A stretch of DNA of 64,000 nt from Fimihabitans intestinipullorum (GTDB lineage Bacteria; Bacillota_I; Bacilli_A; RF39; UBA660). The translations under genes were made by a program, and so were the position numbers. The stretch covers positions 101,990 through 165,989 of the forward strand of contig DVML01000025.1 of the NCBI GenBank assembly GCA_018714965.1, in the 5' to 3' direction. This document shows positions 24,469 through 32,743 of this stretch, piece by piece; positions within the stretch are counted from its first letter, which is position 1, and each line of letters starts with the position of its first letter. The notes under the pieces are model-generated. The model did no database searches. It saw only the letters and a list, made by a program, of their open reading frames with translations, and was not told where the DNA came from.

Positions 24469-25335
24469 TTAGTCATATAACTCGTTTTTTAATAATTCTA
24501 AGTTTTCATACATCAATGTAATGTAGTCTTTCTTTTCGTTCCTCTGTTCCTCTGTTAGATTGGAAATACTATGGAAGGTCTGGAGTTGAACTCCGGTTTG
24601 TTTTTGTAAACGTGTAATCGTATTATTGACTTGTTCGTTATCCATCGTAAAAATGTAGTTAATTGTTTCATTTTGAATCATCGTTCTAACATCGGCGACA
24701 GTCTTATCGGTTAGATTGCTATTTTCTTCCAATGAAATTACGGTAAATCCATATTTTTCTAAAAACTTGAATGCGTCGTTTGATACGACGATGACAGGAT
24801 TGTCAGAACTTTCACTAATTAATTTTAGTTCTGCATCTAAGTTGGATACTTCGATACGGAGTTCGTTGTAACGATCTTCGATTTCATTTTTTAAATAGTG
24901 ATTATTAATATATTCTTTTAATCCATTTCGAATATTTTGCGCTAGCATCAAGAAGTTAGATGGATCGAGCCATAATTCTTCCATTTCGTGATTATATTCC
25001 ATCGTGAGTGTCGTATCGATGATCTTGATATTTTTATTTTCGTTGACCATCGGTATGACGTAGTCTTTTTCTTTAGAAAGTCCGTTGAAGATAAACATAC
25101 TTGCTTTACTATAATCCTTGATCTGTTTGTTTGTCAGATTATAGTTTTCCACGTCGACACCATCCGGATAGATACTTTTGACAGTGCTATGGTCACCATA
25201 TAATTTTTGTGTAATATATTCAACTGGGTAAGTCGTCGTGTAAATTTCAATTCCTTCTAAGTCATCTCGTTTTAAACATCCGGTTGCAAAACTTGATACA
25301 ACGATCGCTAATAATAGTATTCCTAATTTTTTCAT
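24469..25335 (-). CDS. ZnuA/TroA-like lipoprotein with altered metal ligands
   Basis: A 288-residue lipoprotein: signal peptide with lipobox FATGC (Cys20), then a cluster A-I solute-binding fold (TTYPVEYITQKLYGDH, a long helix at ~130-175, VVSNDAFKFLEKYGF). These are Zn/Mn uptake binding proteins. The three usual His ligands appear replaced: DVENYNL in place of PHxYEP (Glu63), EELWLDP in place of HVWLDP (Glu120) and SNDAF in place of SHDAF (Asn187). Asp232/Glu234 may hold the fourth place. No ABC ATPase or permease is adjacent. The ATG at 25335 follows AAGGAG and lies just behind the yidD stop. Altered ligand or loss of metal binding are both possible. Confidence 0.8.
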   Translation of the reverse strand: MKKLGILLLAIVVSSFATGCLKRDDLEGIEIYTTTYPVEYITQKLYGDHSTVKSIYPDGVDVENYNLTNKQIKDYSKASMFIFNGLSKEKDYVIPMVNENKNIKIIDTTLTMEYNHEMEELWLDPSNFLMLAQNIRNGLKEYINNHYLKNEIEDRYNELRIEVSNLDAELKLISESSDNPVIVVSNDAFKFLEKYGFTVISLEENSNLTDKTVADVRTMIQNETINYIFTMDNEQVNNTITRLQKQTGVQLQTFHSISNLTEEQRNEKKDYITLMYENLELLKNELYD

Positions 25336-25336
25336 A

Positions 25337-25555
25337 TTATTCTCCTTTTTTTGGCACGGGATCATATCCGCTCGTTCCCCATGGGTTACATTTTAAAATT
25401 CTTTTGATTGCAAGAATGCTTCCTTTCCATGCTCCGTAAACTTGAATGGCTTCTTTTGCATAGTTGGAGCAAGTTGGAACATGCCTGCAATTTAAATGGA
25501 ATTGACCTGGTATTCTTTGATATAAATCAATTCCATGTAGTAAGATATTTTTCAT
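25337..25555 (-). CDS. yidD: Membrane protein insertion efficiency factor YidD
   Basis: A small (72-residue) amphipathic inner-face protein that assists YidC-dependent insertion. CRHVPTCSNYAKEAI and the C-terminal KCNPWGTSGYDPVP are family signatures. The start is taken at ATG 25555 (MKNILLHG); in-frame ATG 25561 and GTG 25564 also exist. No Shine-Dalgarno sequence is visible, and a strong promoter lies so close that the 5' leader would be only 0-9 bases. It is followed directly by the ZnuA-like lipoprotein gene. Confidence 0.93.
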   Translation of the reverse strand: MKNILLHGIDLYQRIPGQFHLNCRHVPTCSNYAKEAIQVYGAWKGSILAIKRILKCNPWGTSGYDPVPKKGE

Positions 25556-25570
25556 ACGCATCACATATCT

Positions 25571-25599
25571 ATTATACTAAAAAGGAGGGACATTGTAAA
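25571..25599 (-). promoter_or_regulatory. Promoter of yidD, nearly leaderless
   Basis: On the minus strand TTTACA (25599-25594), 17 bases, TATAAT (25576-25571). The expected transcription start (about 25564) coincides with the first in-frame GTG. Confidence 0.75.
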
Positions 25600-25674
25600 T
25601 GTTCCTATTTTGTTTTTTGTATCATCTAGAAGCATTTAAAAAAATATGGTAGAATGTTAGTAGGATGTGAAAGT

Positions 25675-26880
25675 ATGAATGATCAGTTGACAAGTAATGC
25701 GAAACGATTGATGTTGATTCATAATTCAAATGGAGTTCTTCGCATCATGATTTCGACATTCTTAAGTATTTTTTTATTTCAAAAAGCTGGGTATGAACCA
25801 CTTGTGATTTTTAATGTTATTTTGTATTGCGTCATGCCTCTTTCTTTTTATATTTTATCGAAATACGTGAATCAAAAAAGACTCCTCGACGTTTACCGGA
25901 TCGGAATATTCTTTTGTTTTTTATTTTCGATTTTTCTCGTTGTGTTTCAAAAAGAGTTAGCAAGCCATATCGTCTTTGTTGCAATTTTATATGGAATTTC
26001 AAGTGGTCTTTATTGGTATGCCTACGATATATCTACGTATCATTTTAACAATCTAGATCAGAGAATTCGGTATCTCGGATATTCGAAAGCGATCGATAAG
26101 GTAGTGAATATTATTACACCGATTACTTTAGGTAGTTTGATTACTATGGGTTCTTATCACTACGTATTTATCATTATGACGATATTGACAGCATTTTTAT
26201 TTTTGCTATCGTTATCTCTTCATATGCCAACTTCGAATATCAAAAAAGTTCAATTAAAAGAATACGAGAAAAAAGTTAGAGATAGCAAAGACTTGAAACG
26301 ATTATATCGAATCGCTTTCGTAGAGGGGTTTAGTGGGAAAGCACTTACGGATATGGTATTTCCAATTTTAATATTTCTCGCATTTCAAAGTGAATTTTCC
26401 CTAGGGTCTTTGAATTCTATTTTTGCTATGATTTCAGCGATCGTTTCATATATCTTAGGAAAGAAAATACTAGGAGATAAGATGATGAAGATGACGGCTT
26501 TTTCTCTCATTGGACTCGCATGTAGTTCCATCATTTACTTGTTTACACTTAGTCCGACGACAGTGATCCTTTATAATATTTGTTATTATTTACTAAATCC
26601 GTTAAGAGAATATGGATATTCTCATTATGCTTATAATATGATCGACATAGAAAATCTAAGCTCCTATAGTACAGAACACTTCGTCTTACGTGAGTTTGTT
26701 TTAGATATGGGAAGAGTCTGTTCCTTCTTGATTGTTTTTTTCGTTTTAGTGTTCGCACAGGATCAAGCGATTTATTATCAGTTGTTAGTATGCATTTTAA
26801 CAGTGCCAACTCTTGCCATTTTGTATGATTTAGTAAAAGTGGAAGCACACGTACAAGAAGTATTGAAAAAAAGAAAGTAG
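25675..26880 (+). CDS. Multi-pass membrane protein, MFS-like transporter
   Basis: A 401-residue protein with about 11-12 hydrophobic segments in two halves joined by a charged cytosolic loop (~190-225), the layout of the major facilitator superfamily. A Pro-poor first half and GLYWYAYDIS (~105) are the only notable features; classic MFS motif A is weak. The substrate is unknown. The ATG at 25675 is preceded by AGGATG and preferred to the upstream ATG in the same frame. rnc follows 50 bases later. Confidence 0.72.
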   Translation: MNDQLTSNAKRLMLIHNSNGVLRIMISTFLSIFLFQKAGYEPLVIFNVILYCVMPLSFYILSKYVNQKRLLDVYRIGIFFCFLFSIFLVVFQKELASHIVFVAILYGISSGLYWYAYDISTYHFNNLDQRIRYLGYSKAIDKVVNIITPITLGSLITMGSYHYVFIIMTILTAFLFLLSLSLHMPTSNIKKVQLKEYEKKVRDSKDLKRLYRIAFVEGFSGKALTDMVFPILIFLAFQSEFSLGSLNSIFAMISAIVSYILGKKILGDKMMKMTAFSLIGLACSSIIYLFTLSPTTVILYNICYYLLNPLREYGYSHYAYNMIDIENLSSYSTEHFVLREFVLDMGRVCSFLIVFFVLVFAQDQAIYYQLLVCILTVPTLAILYDLVKVEAHVQEVLKKRK

Positions 26881-26929
26881 CAATTTAGACAAAGGGAATA
26901 GAATATGATAGAATGGGTACGGTGATCTT

Positions 26930-27619
26930 ATGAAGATATTAGATAAATTAAAGATACAAACGGACAACGAACAACTTTATCGAACTGCTTTTACGCATAC
27001 TTCTTATGCGAATGAAGAAAATGTCGAAAGTTACGAAAGACTTGAGTATTTGGGAGATGCAGTATTAGAAGTTATCATGAGTGAATATTTATATCTACAT
27101 ACTTCTTATGAGGAAGGGGTTATGACGAAGATGAGAAGTCAGTATGTATGTGAGAATGCTCTATACGAATATTCTCTTCGTCTCGGACTTAACGAAGAAC
27201 TTCTCTTAGGAAAAGGAGAGTTAGAACATGGTGGAAAGTATCGTAAGGCGATCGTCGCTGATATATTTGAGGCATTTACAGGAGCGCTTTATTTAGATCA
27301 AGGATTAGAGGTTGCAAAAAAGTTTATCTACGATACAGTGGTACCGATGATCGAAGATGAGAAAATCGATTTTTTCGATGATTATAAATCATTATTACAA
27401 GAGCAAGTGCAGACGACAAAGAAGAGTTTGCAATATCAAATTGTTCATGAAGAGGGGCCAGCTCACAATAAGATTTTCACAGTCGTAGTCAAGATCGATG
27501 GGATTACTTACGGGCGCGGAACCGCGCATAGCAAAAAAGAAGCGGAGCAGGAAGCAGCGCGTGATGCTCTTAAAAAAAGTGTTGCGAAAGTAGAGACAAA
27601 TGGTTGTCAAACAGAGTAA
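26930..27619 (+). CDS. rnc: Ribonuclease III
   Basis: An endonuclease that cleaves double-stranded RNA in rRNA processing and mRNA turnover. The signature ERLEYLGDAVLEVIMSEYL (~38-56) contains the metal-binding residues, and VADIFEAFTGALYLDQG (~108) the second acidic pair. A double-stranded RNA-binding domain occupies residues ~155-222 (DYKSLLQEQVQ to KKEAEQEAARDAL). At 229 residues the length is normal. A GGTGATC Shine-Dalgarno sequence precedes the ATG. acpP and smc, often next to rnc, are not here. Confidence 0.97.
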   Translation: MKILDKLKIQTDNEQLYRTAFTHTSYANEENVESYERLEYLGDAVLEVIMSEYLYLHTSYEEGVMTKMRSQYVCENALYEYSLRLGLNEELLLGKGELEHGGKYRKAIVADIFEAFTGALYLDQGLEVAKKFIYDTVVPMIEDEKIDFFDDYKSLLQEQVQTTKKSLQYQIVHEEGPAHNKIFTVVVKIDGITYGRGTAHSKKEAEQEAARDALKKSVAKVETNGCQTE

Positions 27620-27657
27620 AAGATAGTATGATATTATGGGACTAGGAGGTGTACAAC

Positions 27658-28374
27658 ATGGGAAGAGCATACGAAGTAAGAAAGGCAAGTATTCAAAAAA
27701 CTGGTGCAGCAAAAGCAAAGTTATATTCTATGTATGCACGTGAAATTTATCAAGCAGCTAAGAATGGTGGTACGGAAGAAGCAAGTAATGCAGTATTAAA
27801 ACGTTTGGTGGAAAGAGCGAAAAAAGAGCAAGTTCCATCTGATATTATCAAACGTGCAATCGACAAGGTAAATAGTGGTGTCGATGAGAGTTATACGAGT
27901 GCTAGATACGAATTATTTGGACCAAGTGGATCTACTTTGATCGTAGATTGTTTGACGGATAATGTAAATCGAAGTGTATCAAATTTACGTGCCGCAATTA
28001 ACAAAACGTCTGCTAAGATGGGTGCGATCGGAAGTGTCGCATATATGTATGATCATCTATGTATGGTTGGCGTAAAAGGTATGAACGAAGAAGAAGTGAT
28101 GGATGCTTTGATCGCGGCAGATATCGATGTTGAAGATATCGAAGTAGAAGGTGACGAGATTATCATCTATGGAAATCCATCTGATTTATATGCTATCAAA
28201 GAGGCAATCACGAAAGCGAAACCAGGAATCGAGTTTGCTTTAGATGAAATAGCAATGTTGCCAAAAGATAAAGTCGTATTACAAGGAGACGACTTGGCTG
28301 ATTTTAATAAATTACTTACTTTATTAGACGATATTGAGGATGTACAACATGTATATCATAATGTAGAAAAATAA
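27658..28374 (+). CDS. yebC: YebC/PmpR-family protein
   Basis: A 238-residue member of the YebC/TACO1 family; members act as transcription regulators or in relief of ribosome stalling at proline stretches. MGRAYEVRKASIQKTGAAKA starts the protein in the same register as the family (MGR...KW.NI..RK...D..K), and LFGPSGSTLIVDCLTDNVNR is the conserved middle. The ATG at 27658 follows AGGAGGTG. It lies 38 bases after rnc and may share its transcript. Confidence 0.93.
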   Translation: MGRAYEVRKASIQKTGAAKAKLYSMYAREIYQAAKNGGTEEASNAVLKRLVERAKKEQVPSDIIKRAIDKVNSGVDESYTSARYELFGPSGSTLIVDCLTDNVNRSVSNLRAAINKTSAKMGAIGSVAYMYDHLCMVGVKGMNEEEVMDALIAADIDVEDIEVEGDEIIIYGNPSDLYAIKEAITKAKPGIEFALDEIAMLPKDKVVLQGDDLADFNKLLTLLDDIEDVQHVYHNVEK

Positions 28375-28405
28375 GAAATGGTAAAAATTTCCATTTCTCG
28401 TTTTT
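28374..28405 (+). terminator. Terminator after yebC
   Basis: GAAATGG (28375-28381) pairs with CCATTTC (28391-28397), followed by TCGTTTTT. Confidence 0.75.
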
Positions 28406-28471
28406 CGAACAAAACTTATGGACGAAAGTCTGAAAAAATGGTATACTGACAGTAGCGATGGAGGTAGTATT

Positions 28472-28705
28472 ATGTATCGTAAATTAAAAGAATTAAGAAA
28501 AAAGAAAAAATATACAACACAGATTATGGCAGAGAGGCTTGGAATTAGCAAACCATTCTACTGTCAAATCGAAAATGGAACAAGAAGGCTTTCTTATCGT
28601 ATGGCGGTAAAGATTGCCGACATATTTAACAAAAGACCAGATACTTTATTCTATGAGGATCAAAAAGAACTCTTAGAAGCAGAGTTAAAAGAAGACGAAA
28701 AATAA
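28472..28705 (+). CDS. Small XRE-family HTH regulator
   Basis: A 77-residue protein consisting of a single helix-turn-helix of the Cro/cI type: LKELRKKKKYTTQIMAERLG, then ISKPFYCQIENGTRRLSY as the recognition part. It lacks a ligand domain and is too short for a protease, so it is probably a simple DNA-binding regulator. The ATG follows GGAGG. It is monocistronic between two terminators, upstream of dnaB. The target is unknown. Confidence 0.88.
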   Translation: MYRKLKELRKKKKYTTQIMAERLGISKPFYCQIENGTRRLSYRMAVKIADIFNKRPDTLFYEDQKELLEAELKEDEK

Positions 28706-28719
28706 CATTTCGTCTTTTT
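28693..28719 (+). terminator. Terminator after the XRE gene
   Basis: AGACGAAA pairs with TTTCGTCT and is followed by TTTTC. The stem overlaps the stop codon. Confidence 0.8.
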
Positions 28720-28764
28720 CATTTATTTTATTTGTGGTAAACTATAATTTAAAGAGGTGAAGTT

Positions 28765-30054
28765 ATGGCGAGTACGAGTTTATTACCTGCAGATACGTAT
28801 ATTGTAGCGAATCAAACGATTTTGAACGATCAAGATCGGAAGTTACTCATTACACTTTATCAGCCCATTATTGGAACCTCTGCTATTAGTTTATATTTTA
28901 CATTGTGGTCTTATTTAGATAAGTTGGAGATTTGTTCCTGCGAATGGACACACCATCATTTGATGACAAATATGGGGTGTCGTCTTTCTGAAATTATGGA
29001 AGCAAGGGAAAAATTAGAGGCGATTGGACTTTTGAAGACATATGTGAAAAGAGATTCTGTGAATCATTATGTCTATCAGTTATATTCTCCTTTATCTCCT
29101 GCAGAATTTTTTAATAACCCAATTTTAAGTACGACATTATACAATAATGTAGGAATGAAAGAATATGATAAGATTGTAGAATATTTTAAAGTTCCTAAAC
29201 TTAATTTAAAAGAGTATGAGGATGTTACACACTTATTTAGCGATGTGTTTGAATCTGTCACGTCGAGTCCGATGGATCACTTAGTATCGGATATTAAAAA
29301 GAGAAATAAGAGAAATTTAGATTTTATCGCTAAGATAGATTTACCGAGTATTCTATCTATGATTCCTGATGAGGTGTTGAATCCTCGAAGCATTACAAAA
29401 GATACGAAAGATCTTTTATATAAATTATCTTTTATCTATGATTTATCGGATGATGAGATGAGTGACCTAATTCGCAATTCGATCAGCGAAAGACATACGA
29501 TCGATAAACAGTTAATTCGCAAGAATGCTCGTAAATATTATCAATTTGAAAACGATGGAAAGCTACCAAGCTTCGTCTATAAGACACAACCTGAATATTT
29601 ACGAAAACCGATTGGTGATACGTCCAACAAGGCAAAGATTATCTATCAATTTGAAACGATAACACCATATGATTTCTTATGCCGTAAGAATCATGGAGCA
29701 CGTCCAAGCAAGACAGATTTAGCCACACTCGAATATTTAATGGTCGATATGGGGTTGAAACCAGGAGTCGTCAATGTACTCGTCGATTATGTATTAAAGA
29801 TTAACCAGAATAAATTGACGAAATCTTTTATGATCGCGATAGCAACACAGTGGGTGCGTAGTCATGTTGAGACGGTAGAAGATGCGATGGCGATCGCACA
29901 AAAAGAACAACGCAGCAAGAAATCTTATCAGAAGAAAACTGGGGCGAAGAAAGTATCGGAAAAGCCGGTATGGTTCGATGAGACGATTGAAAAGTCAAAT
30001 TTGAGTACAGAAGAAGAACAAGAGATGAAAGAAATTCTAATGCAGTATAAGTAG
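28765..30054 (+). CDS. dnaB: Replication initiation and membrane attachment protein DnaB
   Basis: The Bacillota helicase-loading protein (not the E. coli DnaB helicase). In B. subtilis it works with DnaD and DnaI to load the replicative helicase at oriC and restart sites. The N-terminal winged-helix region starts with PADTYIVANQTILNDQDRKL, and DnaD/DnaB_2-type helices lie at ~310-380 (PYDFLCRKNHGARPSKTDLA). At 429 residues it is slightly shorter than the Bacillus protein. dnaI begins nine bases downstream, the usual pairing. Confidence 0.93.
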   Translation: MASTSLLPADTYIVANQTILNDQDRKLLITLYQPIIGTSAISLYFTLWSYLDKLEICSCEWTHHHLMTNMGCRLSEIMEAREKLEAIGLLKTYVKRDSVNHYVYQLYSPLSPAEFFNNPILSTTLYNNVGMKEYDKIVEYFKVPKLNLKEYEDVTHLFSDVFESVTSSPMDHLVSDIKKRNKRNLDFIAKIDLPSILSMIPDEVLNPRSITKDTKDLLYKLSFIYDLSDDEMSDLIRNSISERHTIDKQLIRKNARKYYQFENDGKLPSFVYKTQPEYLRKPIGDTSNKAKIIYQFETITPYDFLCRKNHGARPSKTDLATLEYLMVDMGLKPGVVNVLVDYVLKINQNKLTKSFMIAIATQWVRSHVETVEDAMAIAQKEQRSKKSYQKKTGAKKVSEKPVWFDETIEKSNLSTEEEQEMKEILMQYK

Positions 30055-30062
30055 GTGAAAGT

Positions 30063-30980
30063 ATGAAGACAGTAAAAGAAAGTTTAAAGAGTGCTGGATT
30101 TCGCAATATGGATAATGTTCTTTTAAATGAATTTCAGAATGCCTGTAAAGATCCATATTTTAAGAAGCTCGTAACAGCATTAAAGATGGATCCACATGTA
30201 CTTATGAAGTATACATCTTCCTTAGAAGATAGTGCGAAAGAGTGTCGGAATTGTGATGGATGTAAGGGGTTGATAGAGTGCAAAAACCAAGTAGAAGGGT
30301 ATCGTTATTTACCTAAAGTCAAAGGAGAAATTCTTGAATTCGACTATCGGGCTTGCCCTTTTCAAGAAAAGAGAAGAAGAGAAGATCTATGCCTTAAAAA
30401 TATCGAGACGTTTGGAATTTCTAGTGACATTCGTGCTGCCAAAATGAAAGATATCTATGGGGATGATAAGAATAGATTACCTATCATGAAGTGGATGAAT
30501 CACTTTATTAAAAATTATAAGAAGAATCCTCATCAAAAAGGACTTTACTTACATGGTAGTTTTGGTAGTGGTAAATCGTATTTGATCGCCGCGATGTTTC
30601 ATGAGCTTGCAAAGCAAAACGTCAAGAGTGCGATCGTGTTTTGGCCAGAATTTTTAAGAGAGTTAAAGAGTTCATTTGGAGCTGATTTTAAAGATAAATT
30701 TCACATTGTCCAAACTGCACCATTGTTACTGATCGATGACATTGGGGCAGAAAGTACGACGGTATGGGGAAGAGATGAGATCTTGTGTACGATACTTCAA
30801 TATCGAATGCAGGAAAAATTACCGACATTTTTCACTTCCAATTTAGATTTATCGTTATTGGAAGCACATTTGAGCGTGAGTAAAGAAAAGATTGATGAAG
30901 TGAAGGCACGTCGCATTATGAAAAGAATAGAGCAGTTAACAGATACGTTGGAGTTGGTGAGTGTTAATCTGAGAAAGTAG
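30063..30980 (+). CDS. dnaI: Primosomal helicase loader DnaI
   Basis: A AAA+ ATPase that delivers the replicative helicase. The N-terminal zinc-binding part has CRNCDGCKGLIEC (~60-72) and a further Cys in YRACPF. Walker A is LHGSFGSGKSYLIAAM (~165), Walker B LLLIDDIGAES (~220), and TFFTSN is the sensor 1 region. At 305 residues the length is normal. It lies between dnaB and an RNB-fold gene ten bases downstream and is probably co-transcribed with both. Confidence 0.95.
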   Translation: MKTVKESLKSAGFRNMDNVLLNEFQNACKDPYFKKLVTALKMDPHVLMKYTSSLEDSAKECRNCDGCKGLIECKNQVEGYRYLPKVKGEILEFDYRACPFQEKRRREDLCLKNIETFGISSDIRAAKMKDIYGDDKNRLPIMKWMNHFIKNYKKNPHQKGLYLHGSFGSGKSYLIAAMFHELAKQNVKSAIVFWPEFLRELKSSFGADFKDKFHIVQTAPLLLIDDIGAESTTVWGRDEILCTILQYRMQEKLPTFFTSNLDLSLLEAHLSVSKEKIDEVKARRIMKRIEQLTDTLELVSVNLRK

Positions 30981-30989
30981 GGAAGTCAC

Positions 30990-32696
30990 ATGGATGAAGT
31001 ATATGAAATGTATCGATGGAAGCATTGGATGAACGAGCGAAAATTTTCAAGTTTAGAGGATTTGTTACGGGAGTCTCCTATTTCTTATGAGACGATATTG
31101 TCCTATGGAAAAGAAATTTTCTTTCTCGAACAGTACGATTTAGATCGTTCTTTTCAAGAGTGTCCGGTCTATTGGGAAAATTTACAACAAATTTCGTTTG
31201 AAGAGGTTGAACCCGGATTGGAAGAAGCAAAGAGAAGATGGAAAGTTTTTCAAGATTATGGGCACATTCTAACGATGGATGATATGATCGAAATGGTAAA
31301 AAGTGAACATGAACGAAAACAGTTGATTTCTCTTTTGAAAAAGGAACCTTCTTTGTTGTATATGCAAAAAGATGGAGAAACTTTTTTAGAACATATTATA
31401 GTTGAGTATATTACTTCTATTAAAGGAGGCCACTTAGATTTAGCGCATCTTCATTTAAAGCAGATGATAAAAACTTTTGTCGAACTGTTCGAAGACTATA
31501 CCATGGAAGTTCCACGACACTTTTTGCCTGATTTATGGACGGCTAAAAAAAGGTATCAGCGTAGAGGAAATACAATTCGAATCAATGGGAAGAATGAGCC
31601 TATGTTTGAACTTTATCGACAAGTGCGAGAATCGTGCGACTATTTAACATCGCTTCCTCAAATGATCGAGCACTATCAACTTTATGAACGCTGGAAACAA
31701 GAGGAGCTGGAGAATCATCTCTCGTCGATAGAAGTTCCTGTATTACCTTCGCAAGAAGAACCAATTATTCTTACGGTAGATGCTCATAGAGAATCTTTAT
31801 TAGACGATGCGTTTGCACTTGAAACAAACGATAAAAAAGAGACGATTTTACGTGTTTATATCGCTGATATAACACCTTATTTAAAAAAGTCATATCGCCT
31901 TTTAAAACATTCTTTAGAATGGAATCGTACGATATATTTACAGAGTGGGCAAAATAAATTGGTATTTCCACTGCTACCTGTTGACTTTTGCGAGGAACAT
32001 ATTTCGCTACGAGAAGGAAAAGAAAGAAATGTTTTATGCGCGACATTTACGTTTGATCAAGATGCAAATTTAAAGGATGTCACATACGATCGAAGACAAA
32101 TCACGGTTACAAAAAATTTAACTGTAGAGGATACGGAAGATGTACTAGAACATGGGGGAGAGTATCAGGATCTTTTAACAAAAGCAGTGGCATTGTCAGA
32201 AAAATTAGAGAGCAAACATAAGAAGCGGAATATCTATCAGGAGAGATATTCGATTTCGAGAAGCGAAAAGTTACCTTCTCAAAAATTCATTCGCGAGTTT
32301 GCTGTATATGTTAATTCGAAAGCGACAGAATTGATGAAAGCGTGTCTCTATCAAAACAATACAGATGTTTATAGTTCGAAAACGGTTCGACCAAATGTTC
32401 GAAGAGAGATGGATCGTTTCTATGTCTCTACACAATCTCTTGAAAATAAAGGGTTACAGTTGCAAAAGTACGCTACTGTCACAAATCCTATGAGAAATGC
32501 GATTTCGATGATTTCTTCTTATTTGTTAAAAGAACAAGCTATCGATCATTGTGATAAAGAGACATTGCGATTTTATCAGGAGATTCTTCCTTATTTTGCA
32601 TCGCATTTGAACATGTCTCGTAAAAAGGAAAATGATATTAAGACGCATTATCGAAAAATCATGTATCGTAGTTCACAAAACAAAAGAAATGCATAA
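30990..32696 (+). CDS. Divergent RNB-fold (RNase II/R-like) protein
   Basis: A 568-residue protein. Residues ~258-520 match the RNB exoribonuclease fold step by step: LTVDAHRESLLDDAFALE (264-278; cf. xxIDxxxAxDxDDAxxxE), LRVYIADITPYLKKS (288-301), NRTIYLQ, FPLLP, SLREGKER (339-346), FIREFAVYVNSKAT (433-446) and LQKYATVTNPMRNAISMISS (491-510; cf. YxHFTSPIRRYxDLxxHR). Of the four Asp of the metal site, Asp264, Asp272 and Asp273 remain and the second is Leu270. In the second motif the first Arg remains, but the next Arg and the Asp are Asn and Ser. The N-terminal 240 residues are helical and replace the cold-shock domains. Activity is uncertain. It is tied to dnaB-dnaI by position. Confidence 0.8.
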   Translation: MDEVYEMYRWKHWMNERKFSSLEDLLRESPISYETILSYGKEIFFLEQYDLDRSFQECPVYWENLQQISFEEVEPGLEEAKRRWKVFQDYGHILTMDDMIEMVKSEHERKQLISLLKKEPSLLYMQKDGETFLEHIIVEYITSIKGGHLDLAHLHLKQMIKTFVELFEDYTMEVPRHFLPDLWTAKKRYQRRGNTIRINGKNEPMFELYRQVRESCDYLTSLPQMIEHYQLYERWKQEELENHLSSIEVPVLPSQEEPIILTVDAHRESLLDDAFALETNDKKETILRVYIADITPYLKKSYRLLKHSLEWNRTIYLQSGQNKLVFPLLPVDFCEEHISLREGKERNVLCATFTFDQDANLKDVTYDRRQITVTKNLTVEDTEDVLEHGGEYQDLLTKAVALSEKLESKHKKRNIYQERYSISRSEKLPSQKFIREFAVYVNSKATELMKACLYQNNTDVYSSKTVRPNVRREMDRFYVSTQSLENKGLQLQKYATVTNPMRNAISMISSYLLKEQAIDHCDKETLRFYQEILPYFASHLNMSRKKENDIKTHYRKIMYRSSQNKRNA

Positions 32697-32709
32697 GATA
32701 TAGTAGAAT

Positions 32710-32737
32710 TTGACAATTCTTTTGGTTTTGATATAAT
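32710..32737 (+). promoter_or_regulatory. Strong sigma-A promoter of the large ncRNA
   Basis: TTGACA (32710-32715), 16-base spacer, TATAAT (32732-32737): both hexamers are perfect consensus. The expected transcript starts near 32744. Confidence 0.88.
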
Positions 32738-32743
32738 TATCTT

